Shown piece after piece: positions 43,895 through 51,391 of a stretch of 64,000 nt of DNA. The position numbers and the translations under genes were made by a program. Numbering within the stretch: the stretch's first letter is position 1; every line of letters starts with the position of its first letter. Origin of the DNA: Desulfacinum infernum DSM 9756 (GTDB lineage Bacteria > Desulfobacterota > Syntrophobacteria > Syntrophobacterales > DSM-9756); assembly GCF_900129305.1 (NCBI RefSeq), contig NZ_FQVB01000019.1:1-64000 (forward strand). The letters run 5' to 3'. The notes below the pieces were generated by a model, which had not been told where the DNA came from, did not search any database, and worked only from the letters and a program-made list of their open reading frames with translations.

Positions 43895-44668
43895 ATGGAG
43901 TCCATCTTCCATTTCTTCTTTTTCGCTCTGGGGTGCTGCCTGGGGAGTTTTTTCAACGTGGTGATCCACCGGCTGCCCCGGGGAGAGTCCATCGTGTTCC
44001 CGGGATCCAGGTGTCCCTCCTGCGGATCGGGCATCGCCTGGTACGACAACCTGCCGCTCCTGAGCTACGTGCTGCTCCGGGGACGATGCCGGCAGTGCAA
44101 GGCGCGCATATCGCTGAGATACCCGCTGGTGGAGTTGCTCACAGGCGTCCTGGTGTTTCTGCTCTACCGGCAGTTCGGCCTGGGGGTTTCCTTTTTCGTC
44201 TTCTTTGTCTTTGCGGCCCTGCTGGTTCTCATCGCCTTCATCGACCTGGATACCTATCTCATTCCGGACGTCTTGTCGTTGTCCGGGCTGGCAGTGGGGC
44301 TGGCGGCGTCCTTCGTGGGAAGCCACATCACCTGGTTCGACTCGGTGTTGGGCGTGCTTTTGGGAGGCGGCCTTTTCTACGCTGTGGCCTGGGCCTACCA
44401 GGTGCTCCGGAAACAGGACGGCTTGGGCGGCGGGGATATCAAATTGCTCGCCATGATCGGGGCCTTTACGGGCTGGCAGGGGGTTCTTTTCACCATTTTC
44501 CTGTCTTCCGTGGTGGGGACGGTGGTCGGCCTGGCGGTGATGCTCCGTCGGGGCCAGGGAATGGCCGCACGCATCCCCTTCGGGCCCTTCCTGTCCCTGG
44601 CGGCCCTCTGTTATCTTTTCTGGGGCAAGGGTTGGGTTCGATGGTATTTTGGTCTTTTGTCCGGGTAG
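43895..44668 (+). CDS. pilD: Type IV prepilin peptidase / N-methyltransferase
   Basis: Membrane aspartic protease that cleaves and methylates type IV pilins and pseudopilins. The 257-aa protein has GSFFNVVIHRLPRGES, the two zinc-binding pairs CPSCGSGIAWYDNLPLLSY and CRQCKARIS, and both catalytic aspartates in FIDLDTYLIPD and GGGDIKLLA. Seven to eight helices. The ATG at 43895 follows GGGGAT. No pilin gene is in the window. Confidence 0.93.
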   Translation: MESIFHFFFFALGCCLGSFFNVVIHRLPRGESIVFPGSRCPSCGSGIAWYDNLPLLSYVLLRGRCRQCKARISLRYPLVELLTGVLVFLLYRQFGLGVSFFVFFVFAALLVLIAFIDLDTYLIPDVLSLSGLAVGLAASFVGSHITWFDSVLGVLLGGGLFYAVAWAYQVLRKQDGLGGGDIKLLAMIGAFTGWQGVLFTIFLSSVVGTVVGLAVMLRRGQGMAARIPFGPFLSLAALCYLFWGKGWVRWYFGLLSG

Positions 44669-44729
44669 TCTTCCCGTTTCCCTCCGGAAGAGGGAGATGG
44701 GCCGGCTGCAGCCGACAGACAACAGGCCA

Positions 44730-44778
44730 CGGCTAACGGATCACAGCTTTCGGATCACGGATTACGGATCACGGACAC
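44730..44778 (+). repeat. Third heptanucleotide array, 7 units (CGGATCA-like)
   Basis: Units CGGCTAA, CGGATCA, CAGCTTT, CGGATCA, CGGATTA, CGGATCA, CGGACAC. It is more diverged than the arrays at 5588 and 5783 but keeps the exact 7-bp step. It ends 9 bases before the rsmE start codon and so replaces a normal ribosome binding site. Confidence 0.85.
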
Positions 44779-44787
44779 ACGGACCCG

Positions 44788-45558
44788 GTGACGCGGAGAA
44801 GGTTTTTTCAAGAGGATTTAAGGGAAGGCCAGGACGAGATTCTTCTGGACGAGAAGACGTCCCACCACCTTCTGCGCGTGCTGCGGATGGGCCCCGGCGC
44901 CCGGGTTGAGGTCTGCAATGGTCGGGGTTTGTCGACGACGGCGCACATCGAGGAGTGCCGCGGCGGACAGGCCGTGGTTGTCCCCGAGAGCTGGCACGTC
45001 ACGGCTCCGCCCCCGCTGGACATCTGCCTGGCTGTGCCTCTGGCCAAGTCCGACCGGATGGATGCGGTGATCCGGCAGGCGGTGGAACTGGGGGTGACCC
45101 GCCTTCTGTGCTTCCGTGCTGGACGGAGCCAATACGCCCTGGAGGGAGAACGGAAGGAGAAAAGGATTTCGCGCTATATCAAGATCGCTCGGGAAGCCCT
45201 GTGCCAGTGTGGAAGGGCGTGGCTGCCGGACCTGGATGTGGTGGATTCGCCTCGGCACTTGCTGGAGATCGTCGGTCGGCAAGGTGCCCCTGGATTCTTG
45301 GGATTGCTGGCTTTCGAGGCACAACCCCGCCGGAGCCTTCTTTCGGTATGGCGGGCCCATCCCATGGCGCGACACCTGGTCTGTGCGGTGGGGCCGGAAG
45401 GGGGATGGGAGCCCGGGGAGGTGGCAATGTTTCGAGATCGAGGATTCATCCCGGTGTCCCTCGGGCCGCACATCCTGAGATTCGAGACGGCGTGCGTTGC
45501 CATGGCTGCTGGCGTGCAGCTGCTCTGGGGCGAACAGAGCCATACCATGAACCCGTAA
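44788..45558 (+). CDS. rsmE: 16S rRNA (uracil-1498-N3)-methyltransferase
   Basis: Methylates U1498 of 16S rRNA with S-adenosylmethionine. The 256-aa SPOUT protein has an N-terminal PUA-like part (EKTSHHLLRVLRMGPGARVEV), LAVPLAKSDRMDAVIRQAVELGV, and the C-terminal knot with VGPEGGWEPGEVAMF and VSLGPHILRFETACVAMAA. GTG is the only sensible start; no Shine-Dalgarno sequence precedes it because the heptanucleotide array reaches almost to it. Confidence 0.94.
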   Translation: MTRRRFFQEDLREGQDEILLDEKTSHHLLRVLRMGPGARVEVCNGRGLSTTAHIEECRGGQAVVVPESWHVTAPPPLDICLAVPLAKSDRMDAVIRQAVELGVTRLLCFRAGRSQYALEGERKEKRISRYIKIAREALCQCGRAWLPDLDVVDSPRHLLEIVGRQGAPGFLGLLAFEAQPRRSLLSVWRAHPMARHLVCAVGPEGGWEPGEVAMFRDRGFIPVSLGPHILRFETACVAMAAGVQLLWGEQSHTMNP

Positions 45559-45574
45559 AGACGAGGATAGGGCC

Positions 45575-46489
45575 ATGCGATGCAGCAAGTGCGGCTTTGT
45601 GAGCTTTGACTATCTGGATGCTTGCAAGAAGTGTGGAACGGATCTCGGCGCCGTGCGCCGGGAACTCAATCTGTTCGATTTTCGCCCGGAAGTGCCGGCG
45701 TTTGTAGCCAAGGCCATCGAGGCCCTGACCAGTCCCTATGTTCCTCAGCCCGAGGAGGCCCTGTCCGACGAAGCCCAGGAGATTTCCCTGGACGTGATCG
45801 ACGAGATCGACCTGGCGGCCCAAGCTTCGGAGACCGACGGGGAACTGACGCTGGAGTTGCTGGACGAAGAGGATCAGCAGGAGGTGGTTCTGCCCGAACC
45901 AGAGGTCGACGCCGCTCCGGAAGTCTCGCTGGGAGCCGCTGACGGAGATGAGCTGGTTCTGGACTTGGGGGCCCTGGAGGAAGCTGATGTGCAGGACACG
46001 GCGGCTTCCTTTTCCGAGAACGAGTTGAGTCTGGGCATCGAACCGATGGACGAAGCCGAAGAGGAAGGCGAGGTGGTCTATGAATTGGACGATGAAGACC
46101 AACTGGCCGAGGAGAGCCTGGACAAGCTTCGCCGGGAGCTGGAGTCGGCGGAGGAGCTGATGGATCGGATCGAGGGGCCTGACGAGCCGGATGAAGGCGA
46201 AGACACGGTGGTGGTCTTGGAGGAGGACGATCAAGGGGTTGCCGTTCAGGAATTCGTGCTGGAAAGTGTGGATGAACAGAGGGCTCCGGAAGAAGAGGGT
46301 GCGCCTCTGGAACTGGATCTGGGAGAGTTTGACGAAATCTCCGAGGACGAGACCATGGACGACGATGAGGCCGAACAGAGCAGTGCCTCCGGGCGAGTGG
46401 AGGTTTTGCCGGAAGAGGCGGGGCTCGTCCTGGAGCTGGAAGATGGTCTGATCCTGGAGCCGGACGAAGATGAAGAGGACGAGAAGTAG
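45575..46489 (+). CDS. Zinc-ribbon protein with a long acidic tail, function unknown
   Basis: The 304-aa protein opens with a four-cysteine zinc ribbon (MRCSKCGFVSFDYLDACKKCG) and then has about 250 residues dominated by Glu, Asp, Leu and Val without any obvious fold. The pattern of repeated short LxLE/LELD-like stretches (ELTLELLDEED, LVLDLGALEE, LELDLGEFDE, LVLELEDG) suggests several similar binding motifs on a disordered chain. It ends in an acidic DEDEEDEK. It follows rsmE by 16 bases. I do not recognise a function. Confidence 0.75.
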   Translation: MRCSKCGFVSFDYLDACKKCGTDLGAVRRELNLFDFRPEVPAFVAKAIEALTSPYVPQPEEALSDEAQEISLDVIDEIDLAAQASETDGELTLELLDEEDQQEVVLPEPEVDAAPEVSLGAADGDELVLDLGALEEADVQDTAASFSENELSLGIEPMDEAEEEGEVVYELDDEDQLAEESLDKLRRELESAEELMDRIEGPDEPDEGEDTVVVLEEDDQGVAVQEFVLESVDEQRAPEEEGAPLELDLGEFDEISEDETMDDDEAEQSSASGRVEVLPEEAGLVLELEDGLILEPDEDEEDEK

Positions 46490-46518
46490 TGGCCCGGGAG
46501 CCCTTTCCCATAAAGTGC

Positions 46519-46546
46519 TTGACAACCTCACGGGCGATCCTGTAAT
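46519..46546 (+). promoter_or_regulatory. tRNA-Phe promoter
   Basis: TTGACA and TGTAAT with a 16-base spacer, 15 bases ahead of the tRNA. A strong -35 and a near-consensus -10. Confidence 0.75.
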
Positions 46547-46561
46547 TTCGCCCTCGGTTTC

Positions 46562-46637
46562 GGCGAGGTAGCTCAGTCGGTAGAGCAGTGGACTGAAAAT
46601 CCTCGTGTCCCCAGTTCGATTCTGGGCCTCGCCACCA
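46562..46637 (+). tRNA. tRNA-Phe (anticodon GAA)
   Basis: A 76-base cloverleaf: acceptor GGCGAGG / CCTCGCC, D stem GCTC/GAGC, anticodon loop CTGAAAA giving GAA, T stem CCCAG/CTGGG with TTCGATT loop, and an encoded CCA end. The anticodon stem GTGGA / TCCTC has a T-T mismatch at pair 28-42; the rest pairs. Confidence 0.95.
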
Positions 46638-46681
46638 TGAGCCATCATCCATTTTTTGGGGGCCACCCCCCCAAGCTTCAG

Positions 46682-46714
46682 GCAAAGCCCGCCACCAGCG
46701 GGCTTTGCTGTTTT
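46682..46714 (+). terminator. Rho-independent terminator after tRNA-Phe
   Basis: An 11-bp perfect stem GCAAAGCCCGC / GCGGGCTTTGC with a CACCA loop, followed by TGTTTT. It is 44 bases after the tRNA and 18 bases before the next start codon, so any transcript of the following gene from the tRNA promoter must read through it. Confidence 0.85.
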
Positions 46715-46731
46715 GGGAGCATACATACGCC

Positions 46732-47355
46732 ATGGATGTTCGCGTTATCAGGGTCGATCATTTTGGAGCCGAGGATCTTCTGGAGCGGCTGCGCCGGGTG
46801 ACGCTGCTCAAGCGCCCCGAGGTGCTGGTGTACAAAGAGGCGGCCATCAGCTTGGAGGAGATGTCCACGGAAGACATGTACCCGGCCCAGCGCTACGTGC
46901 TGGTCCAGGAACTCCAGAAGGTCCGGCATCTCAAGTGGGAACTGGAGCGTTTCGGATACGATCTTTTCCGCCTGAACGGCTATCTCAAGGTGTGGGTGGA
47001 AGGGGCGGAAGGGCCCATCGATGTGCTCCCGCCCATCGTGGAAGAGTCCGTGGAGCGGAACGGGAGGGTGGTCCCTATCATCAACGACGGTATGCACCGG
47101 CTCTTTCTGGCGCATCTGGAATGGACCACGCCCCAGGTGGTCTTTGTCCGGGGGCTCCCCAAGGATCTTCCCTATTACGCCTTCCCCAATCCCAGGCAGT
47201 GGGACGGCATTGAGCTCGTGGAGGAATTGCCCGAGGGCTACATCAAGAAGTGGCACCGCATCCGCGATTACCACTCCCTGTACCGGAATTTCAATTCTGC
47301 CTTCGACAACGTGGGCGCGCCCCGAGGGAATTTCACCAAGAAGAAGGCGTCCTGA
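46732..47355 (+). CDS. Hypothetical protein with a possible ParB/Srx-like region
   Basis: A 207-aa soluble protein. The stretch DVLPPIVEESVERNGRVVPI followed by INDGMHRLFLA (about residues 103-130) resembles the DGxHR motif of ParB-like nuclease/CTPase folds, where the Arg contacts phosphate. The N-terminal part (about 40-95, YPAQRYVLVQELQKVRHLKWELERFGYD) is helical and the C-terminus is basic (NFTKKKAS). A weak GGGAG lies 12 bases before the ATG. It sits between a tRNA terminator and the convergent ddl. I cannot assign a function; the ParB relation is a weak pattern match. Confidence 0.65.
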   Translation: MDVRVIRVDHFGAEDLLERLRRVTLLKRPEVLVYKEAAISLEEMSTEDMYPAQRYVLVQELQKVRHLKWELERFGYDLFRLNGYLKVWVEGAEGPIDVLPPIVEESVERNGRVVPIINDGMHRLFLAHLEWTTPQVVFVRGLPKDLPYYAFPNPRQWDGIELVEELPEGYIKKWHRIRDYHSLYRNFNSAFDNVGAPRGNFTKKKAS

Positions 47356-47380
47356 GCCTTGCCGGGGGCAGGAATCGCCT

Positions 47381-48325
47381 CTAATCCTTTTCCAAGGCCA
47401 GTTCAATGAGCCGGTCCAGGAGCCGACTGAAGCTGATTCCGGCGGCCGCTGCGGCCTGGGGGTAGAGGCTCGTCTCGGTCATCCCCGGGATCGTGTTGGT
47501 CTCCAGCACCACGATTTCCCCTTCGCGGGAAACGATCATGTCCGTTCGGCTGTAGCCGCGGCAGCACAGGGCCCTGTGGGCGCGGAGGGCATAATCCTGA
47601 GCCCTGCGCTTGATATCCTCGGGTACCCGGGCCGGGCAAATCTCCCGGGTGGCTCCCGGAGTGTACTTGGCGTCGTAGTCGAAAAATTCATAGCCCTCCC
47701 CGGGGATGATTTCCACCAAGGGAAGGGCTTCCAGGTCATGGTTGCCCAGGACCCCCGCCGTGATTTCCGTGCCCGCGACGAACTTTTCCACCAGGCACCT
47801 CCTGTCGTAACGCCAGGCCTTCTCCAGCGCGCCCGCAAGATCCCCTTCCTTCTTCACGATGCTCAGGCCGATGCTGGATCCTTCGTGCTCCGGCTTGACG
47901 ACCAGGGGCAGTCCCAGGGAATCCACAAGCTCTTGGAGCGACGACGGAGGTGCCTTCCGGTCCGCAACGATGTAGGGCGCGACGGGCAGTCCGGCCTGCT
48001 GGTAAAGGTGCTTGCTGACGATCTTGTTCATGGCGACGGCGCTGCCCAGGACCCCGCTTCCATGGTAGGGGATGCCCAGGCATTCCAGGAAGCCCTGGAT
48101 GGCTCCGTCTTCTCCCAGCCGGCCGTGGAGGATCACCAGTGCCACGTCAATGTCGGAAGCCTCTTGGACGATCCGTGGCAAATCGTCCCTCGGATCGTAT
48201 CGGAGGACTTCGTACCTGGTCTTGTCCAGCGCCTCGTAGACCTGCTGCGCGCTCTTGAGTGAAACCTCCCGTTCGGCGGAAACGCCCCCCGCCAAGAGGG
48301 CGATCCGGAGCTTTCTTCCACTCAT
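47381..48325 (-). CDS. ddl: D-alanine-D-alanine ligase
   Basis: ATP-grasp enzyme making the D-Ala-D-Ala end of peptidoglycan precursors. The 314-aa protein has LLAGGVSAEREVSLKSA, LHGRLGEDGAIQGFLE, PLVVKPEHEGSSIGLSIV, and the C-terminal ETNTIPGMTETSLYPQAA. GGAAGGA lies 6 bases before the ATG at 48325. It is 82 bases downstream of the HD-domain gene on the same strand and is not within a mur cluster. Confidence 0.96.
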   Translation of the reverse strand: MSGRKLRIALLAGGVSAEREVSLKSAQQVYEALDKTRYEVLRYDPRDDLPRIVQEASDIDVALVILHGRLGEDGAIQGFLECLGIPYHGSGVLGSAVAMNKIVSKHLYQQAGLPVAPYIVADRKAPPSSLQELVDSLGLPLVVKPEHEGSSIGLSIVKKEGDLAGALEKAWRYDRRCLVEKFVAGTEITAGVLGNHDLEALPLVEIIPGEGYEFFDYDAKYTPGATREICPARVPEDIKRRAQDYALRAHRALCCRGYSRTDMIVSREGEIVVLETNTIPGMTETSLYPQAAAAAGISFSRLLDRLIELALEKD

Positions 48326-48407
48326 GACGTTCCTTCCCTTGAGGACATGATGAACAAATATATGGCTGTTCTCCCTGCGGGGCACACAGCCGTGGCCCCG
48401 GGCATCT

Positions 48408-49013
48408 TCAGTAAATGGACATCTCCGGGCATGCCAGGTCCCGGCCCAGGGTGCCCAACAGATCTCTTGAATTCACGAATCGGGGTAGCTCTTCCGGGAC
48501 CAGCGGGGTGTGGGAGAAGATCCTCCCCTCCAGGATCCGATAAAGTTCCAAGCGGCGCCTGAGATCTTCCCGGATCGCCTCTGTCCTGCCGTACCGCAGG
48601 ATCAGGTCTTCGAAACGCTCTTCCAGCCCCACGATGTGGTCGTGTTTCACTCGCTTATCGGCGTAGTTGACCAGGACGGACTCGGTGACGGGTCCTCGGG
48701 CCATGGCGGGATCCATCAGAGTGTGGTCCCGCACGATGGGAGCGACCTGGTCCCATCCCCAGCTGCACAAGAGGGAGTAACCGAGTTGGGCGTGATTTTC
48801 CCCCGTCTGCAGGGAGAGCCCCTTGGCGATGTCGTGTAGGAGTCCGCCTGCCCGCACCAGATCCACGTTCACGCGGTGGCTGTTCCGGTTGAGGTGCGAG
48901 GCCAACACTTCCCCCACCAATGCCACTTTTCGACTGTGTTCCCTGATGTGGGGAGGCACCTGGGCCTTCTCCAACAATTCCAAGCATTGAGCCACAGAGG
49001 GGATCGCACCCAC
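48408..49013 (-). CDS. HD-domain (HDIG) metal-dependent hydrolase
   Basis: The 201-aa protein has the HD motif arrangement: HSRKVALVGEVLASHL, LLHDIAKG with the metal-binding His-Asp, HAQLGYSLL, and VNYADKRV with the last Asp. The family hydrolyses phosphoester substrates such as nucleotides; the substrate is unknown. GTG start at 49013 with AAGGAGG 10 bases upstream. Confidence 0.85.
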   Translation of the reverse strand: MGAIPSVAQCLELLEKAQVPPHIREHSRKVALVGEVLASHLNRNSHRVNVDLVRAGGLLHDIAKGLSLQTGENHAQLGYSLLCSWGWDQVAPIVRDHTLMDPAMARGPVTESVLVNYADKRVKHDHIVGLEERFEDLILRYGRTEAIREDLRRRLELYRILEGRIFSHTPLVPEELPRFVNSRDLLGTLGRDLACPEMSIY

Positions 49014-49592
49014 GAACCTGGACCTCCTTAGCTTCGAATTTCCTCTTTCGCCTACCCTACCATAAAGAATTGATTATTCAATGCGGGAGGAGCTGTTCCC
49101 CCACGCTTGTCACCTAATCGTCGAAAAAGTGCAAATGGGAGAGAAAACAGGAGTTCCAAGGGGAATTCTAATGTTGCGATTCGAGCGAGTGGGGGAACAA
49201 CAACTCGATATTCCGATTGAAAAGCCCAGGACCTAAAGAGTCTGAAGAGTCAAGTAGTTGAATGAGCCTTGACTGTAACATCCCTGCATCAAAAGCAGAA
49301 ACATCCCCAGGGCGGAGATGGGGAAAGGAGTCCAAATTCAGCCAGAGTGACTTTGACGGTGAACGGCAATCCGCCTATCTATGACATCACCGTGCCGGCG
49401 CTTCCGGGTTCCTTGGGTGCACGGCCGGCGGTTTTTCCTTCTCCCGCACTTGCTGACAACTCTTGGCTCATTCGCCCTTGGCCAGGTTCCGTGCCGCCAC
49501 CCCGAAAGTTCTTCGTGTCTTTCGCGAATGTGGGGCGGTCCGGCGGTGCTTTGTGGGCGGTTACGGGAAACTCGAAGCGATCTCGGAGGACC
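49014..49592. other. 579-base gap with a 10-bp inverted repeat, upstream of the DnaA-like gene
   Basis: No gene is supported here, although the DnaA frame stays open from 49269. The first 250 bases are less GC-rich than the surroundings. GTTCCCCCAC at 49095-49104 is exactly complemented by GTGGGGGAAC at 49189-49198, and TTGATTATTCAA lies at about 49070-49081. No sequence close to the DnaA-box consensus TTWTNCACA was seen on either strand, so an origin is not indicated. Confidence 0.5.
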
Positions 49593-50978
49593 ATGGACAG
49601 GATGCTCAAAGAATGGGAAGCGGTACAGGAAAGGCTGAAGGAGGGTCTTTCGCGAGGGCAATACGATTTGTGGGTCGCCACGCTCCGTTTCTTGCAATTC
49701 GATGGGCAGGTCTTGATCCTGGGATGCAGAAATTCCCTGCACAGAGACTGGGTTCGGAACCATCTCGTTTCGAGAATCCTGACACTGGGGCGGGACCGGT
49801 TTCCGCAGTTGGAACAGGTGCGCTTGGAGCTGGTCTCCGAAGATCCTCTCCTGGAAAGAGAGGAGGCCGACGATTGGCAGATCCCCGAGGATGCGCACCA
49901 GGGGCCTCGGCAGCTGTCCTTCAGGGATGTGGGCCAGAAGCTCCGGTCTCCTTTCAATCCCAGGTTCACGTTCGATCAGTTCGTGGTCGGGCGCTCCAAT
50001 CATTTCGCCTACGCCACCTGCCTGGCCATGGCGGGGCAGCAAAGCCTGTACAACCAGTCGGTCTACCTCATGGCGGATCCCGGGTTGGGCAAAAGCCACC
50101 TGACCCATGCCGTGGGGAACCTGTTGATGACCAGCCAGCCGGCCATCCGCGTGCGGTATGTCACGGCCGAGCAGTTCGCCAATGAGATGATCCGGGCGCT
50201 CAAGAGGGACCGCATCGAAGACTTCAAGAGCCGATACCGGGACGGGTGTGATGTCCTGTTGCTGGAAAAGGTGGAGTTTTTCAGCGGCAAGAAGAAGATC
50301 CAGGACGAACTGGTCTACACCCTGGACGAGCTCCTGGACCGGGGGCGGCGCATCATCTGTACCGGCAAGACGGCCCCCAACGACATCCCCAAGCTGAACC
50401 ATGAACTGAGATCCCGATTGGGAGGGGTCCTTGTGGCACCCATTGAGCGGCCCGATTTCGCCACCCGTAAGGAGATCATCCGCCGAAAGGCGGCCTACGA
50501 CGGCGTGGAACTGCCCATGGATGTGGTGGAGTTCCTGGCGGACCGCATCACGTCCGACGTTCGCCGGCTGGAAAGTTGCCTGGTGGGGATGCTTGCCAAG
50601 AGCAGCATTCTGGGCAGGCCCATTTCTATGGATCTGGCCCGGGAGGTCACCCAGGCCATGTTGGATTACCTTCCTTCTTTGGATATTCCTCACGTCGCGG
50701 AAGCCGTCTGCACAAGCTTCGGGGTGAGCATGGAGGAGCTGCGCTCCAAGGCCCGCAACAAGAAGGTCTCGGAAGCCCGGCAACTGGCCATGTATCTATG
50801 CCGGAAATACACCTCCGAATCGCTCAACGCCATCGCCCAGGCATTCGGCCGCAGCCACAGCACCGTCATCTACGCCATCAAGAAGGTGGACCAGGAATTG
50901 GGGCGAAAGAACAGCCATCTCAAGAAGCGGATGGAACACGTGGCTCGGCGCATCGAAACCCGTTGCCTGGATGGCTGA
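49593..50978 (+). CDS. DnaA-family protein with altered Walker B motif
   Basis: The 461-aa protein has all DnaA domains: domain I (LKEWEAVQERLKEGLSRGQYD... HRDWVRNHL), linker, AAA+ domain starting FNPRFTFDQFVVGRSNHFAY, and domain IV HTH (AFGRSHSTVIYAIKKV, corresponding to the DNA-binding DHTTV region). Walker A is ADPGLGKSH in place of the usual GGxGLGKTH. Walker B is LLLEKVEFF in place of LLIDDIQF, so both acidic residues are changed (Asp to Glu, Asp to Lys). The Arg of LRSRL and DVRRLE (sensor II) remain. GGAGGA lies 2-3 bases before the ATG at 49593, which matches the DnaA N-terminus. dnaN, recF and gyrB are not nearby, so it is probably a paralogue with a regulatory role, not the main initiator. 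Confidence 0.85.
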   Translation: MDRMLKEWEAVQERLKEGLSRGQYDLWVATLRFLQFDGQVLILGCRNSLHRDWVRNHLVSRILTLGRDRFPQLEQVRLELVSEDPLLEREEADDWQIPEDAHQGPRQLSFRDVGQKLRSPFNPRFTFDQFVVGRSNHFAYATCLAMAGQQSLYNQSVYLMADPGLGKSHLTHAVGNLLMTSQPAIRVRYVTAEQFANEMIRALKRDRIEDFKSRYRDGCDVLLLEKVEFFSGKKKIQDELVYTLDELLDRGRRIICTGKTAPNDIPKLNHELRSRLGGVLVAPIERPDFATRKEIIRRKAAYDGVELPMDVVEFLADRITSDVRRLESCLVGMLAKSSILGRPISMDLAREVTQAMLDYLPSLDIPHVAEAVCTSFGVSMEELRSKARNKKVSEARQLAMYLCRKYTSESLNAIAQAFGRSHSTVIYAIKKVDQELGRKNSHLKKRMEHVARRIETRCLDG

Positions 50979-51044
50979 AGCCCCGGCCTCTTGATCCGAA
51001 GAAGCTTTGTCGGGCAAGCTCCTAGAGCATGTCTGAGAACGGCA

Positions 51045-51149
51045 GATTTGCGCCGTTTAACGCCCATTCGTCATCTCCGCAAAAGCGGGGATCCAGGATT
51101 TCCGGGAACCTATGGACTCCCGCTTGCGCTGGAGTGACGGTTTGCGGAG
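51045..51149. repeat. Dispersed repeat with CCCGC-GCGGG hairpins, inverted copy 3
   Basis: Reverse orientation of the element at 19040 and 38607: GCCCATTCGTCATC ... GCGGGGATCC ... GGACTCCCGC. It is bordered by near-identical direct repeats, CTCCTAGAGC(A/C)TGTCTGAGAA, at about 51020-51040 and 51163-51182. With the next element it fills the 413-base gap 50979-51391. Confidence 0.75.
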
Positions 51150-51205
51150 ACCTCGGACAGCCTCCTAGAGCCTGTCTGAGAATGCTGCGGACGACCTCTT
51201 TTCTC

Positions 51206-51328
51206 GTAGCGCAGCCCTTTAGGGCTGCGGAGGAACCCCCCGCCGTCGGATAGGCCATCGGGTATAGTTCCTATCACTTTCAGGGGGTACGATGGTCCTT
51301 TACCGCGGGGCTGAAGCCCCGCGGCTAC
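51206..51328. repeat. Composite REP/BIME-like element, copy 3
   Basis: Same order as copy 2: GTAG plus CGCAGCCC-TTTA-GGGCTGCG at the left and CCGCGGGGC-TGAA-GCCCCGCGG plus CTAC at the right, with a related interior (GGATAGGCCATC ... CTATCACTTTC ... ACGATGG). Confidence 0.9.
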
Positions 51329-51391
51329 GAGGAGGGCCAAAATTCCTCGGCCTTGTAAGTCGGCGAGCCATTGTCAGGCAAGCTCCTAAGG

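Noticed and set aside
49269-49592. 108-codon N-terminal extension of the DnaA-like protein
   Set aside because: The added residues have no DnaA-like features, while the ATG at 49593 has GGAGGA and begins exactly where domain I starts.
49014-49592. Replication origin next to the DnaA-like gene
   Set aside because: No DnaA boxes near consensus, no AT-rich 13-mers and no dnaN/gyrB neighbours were found.
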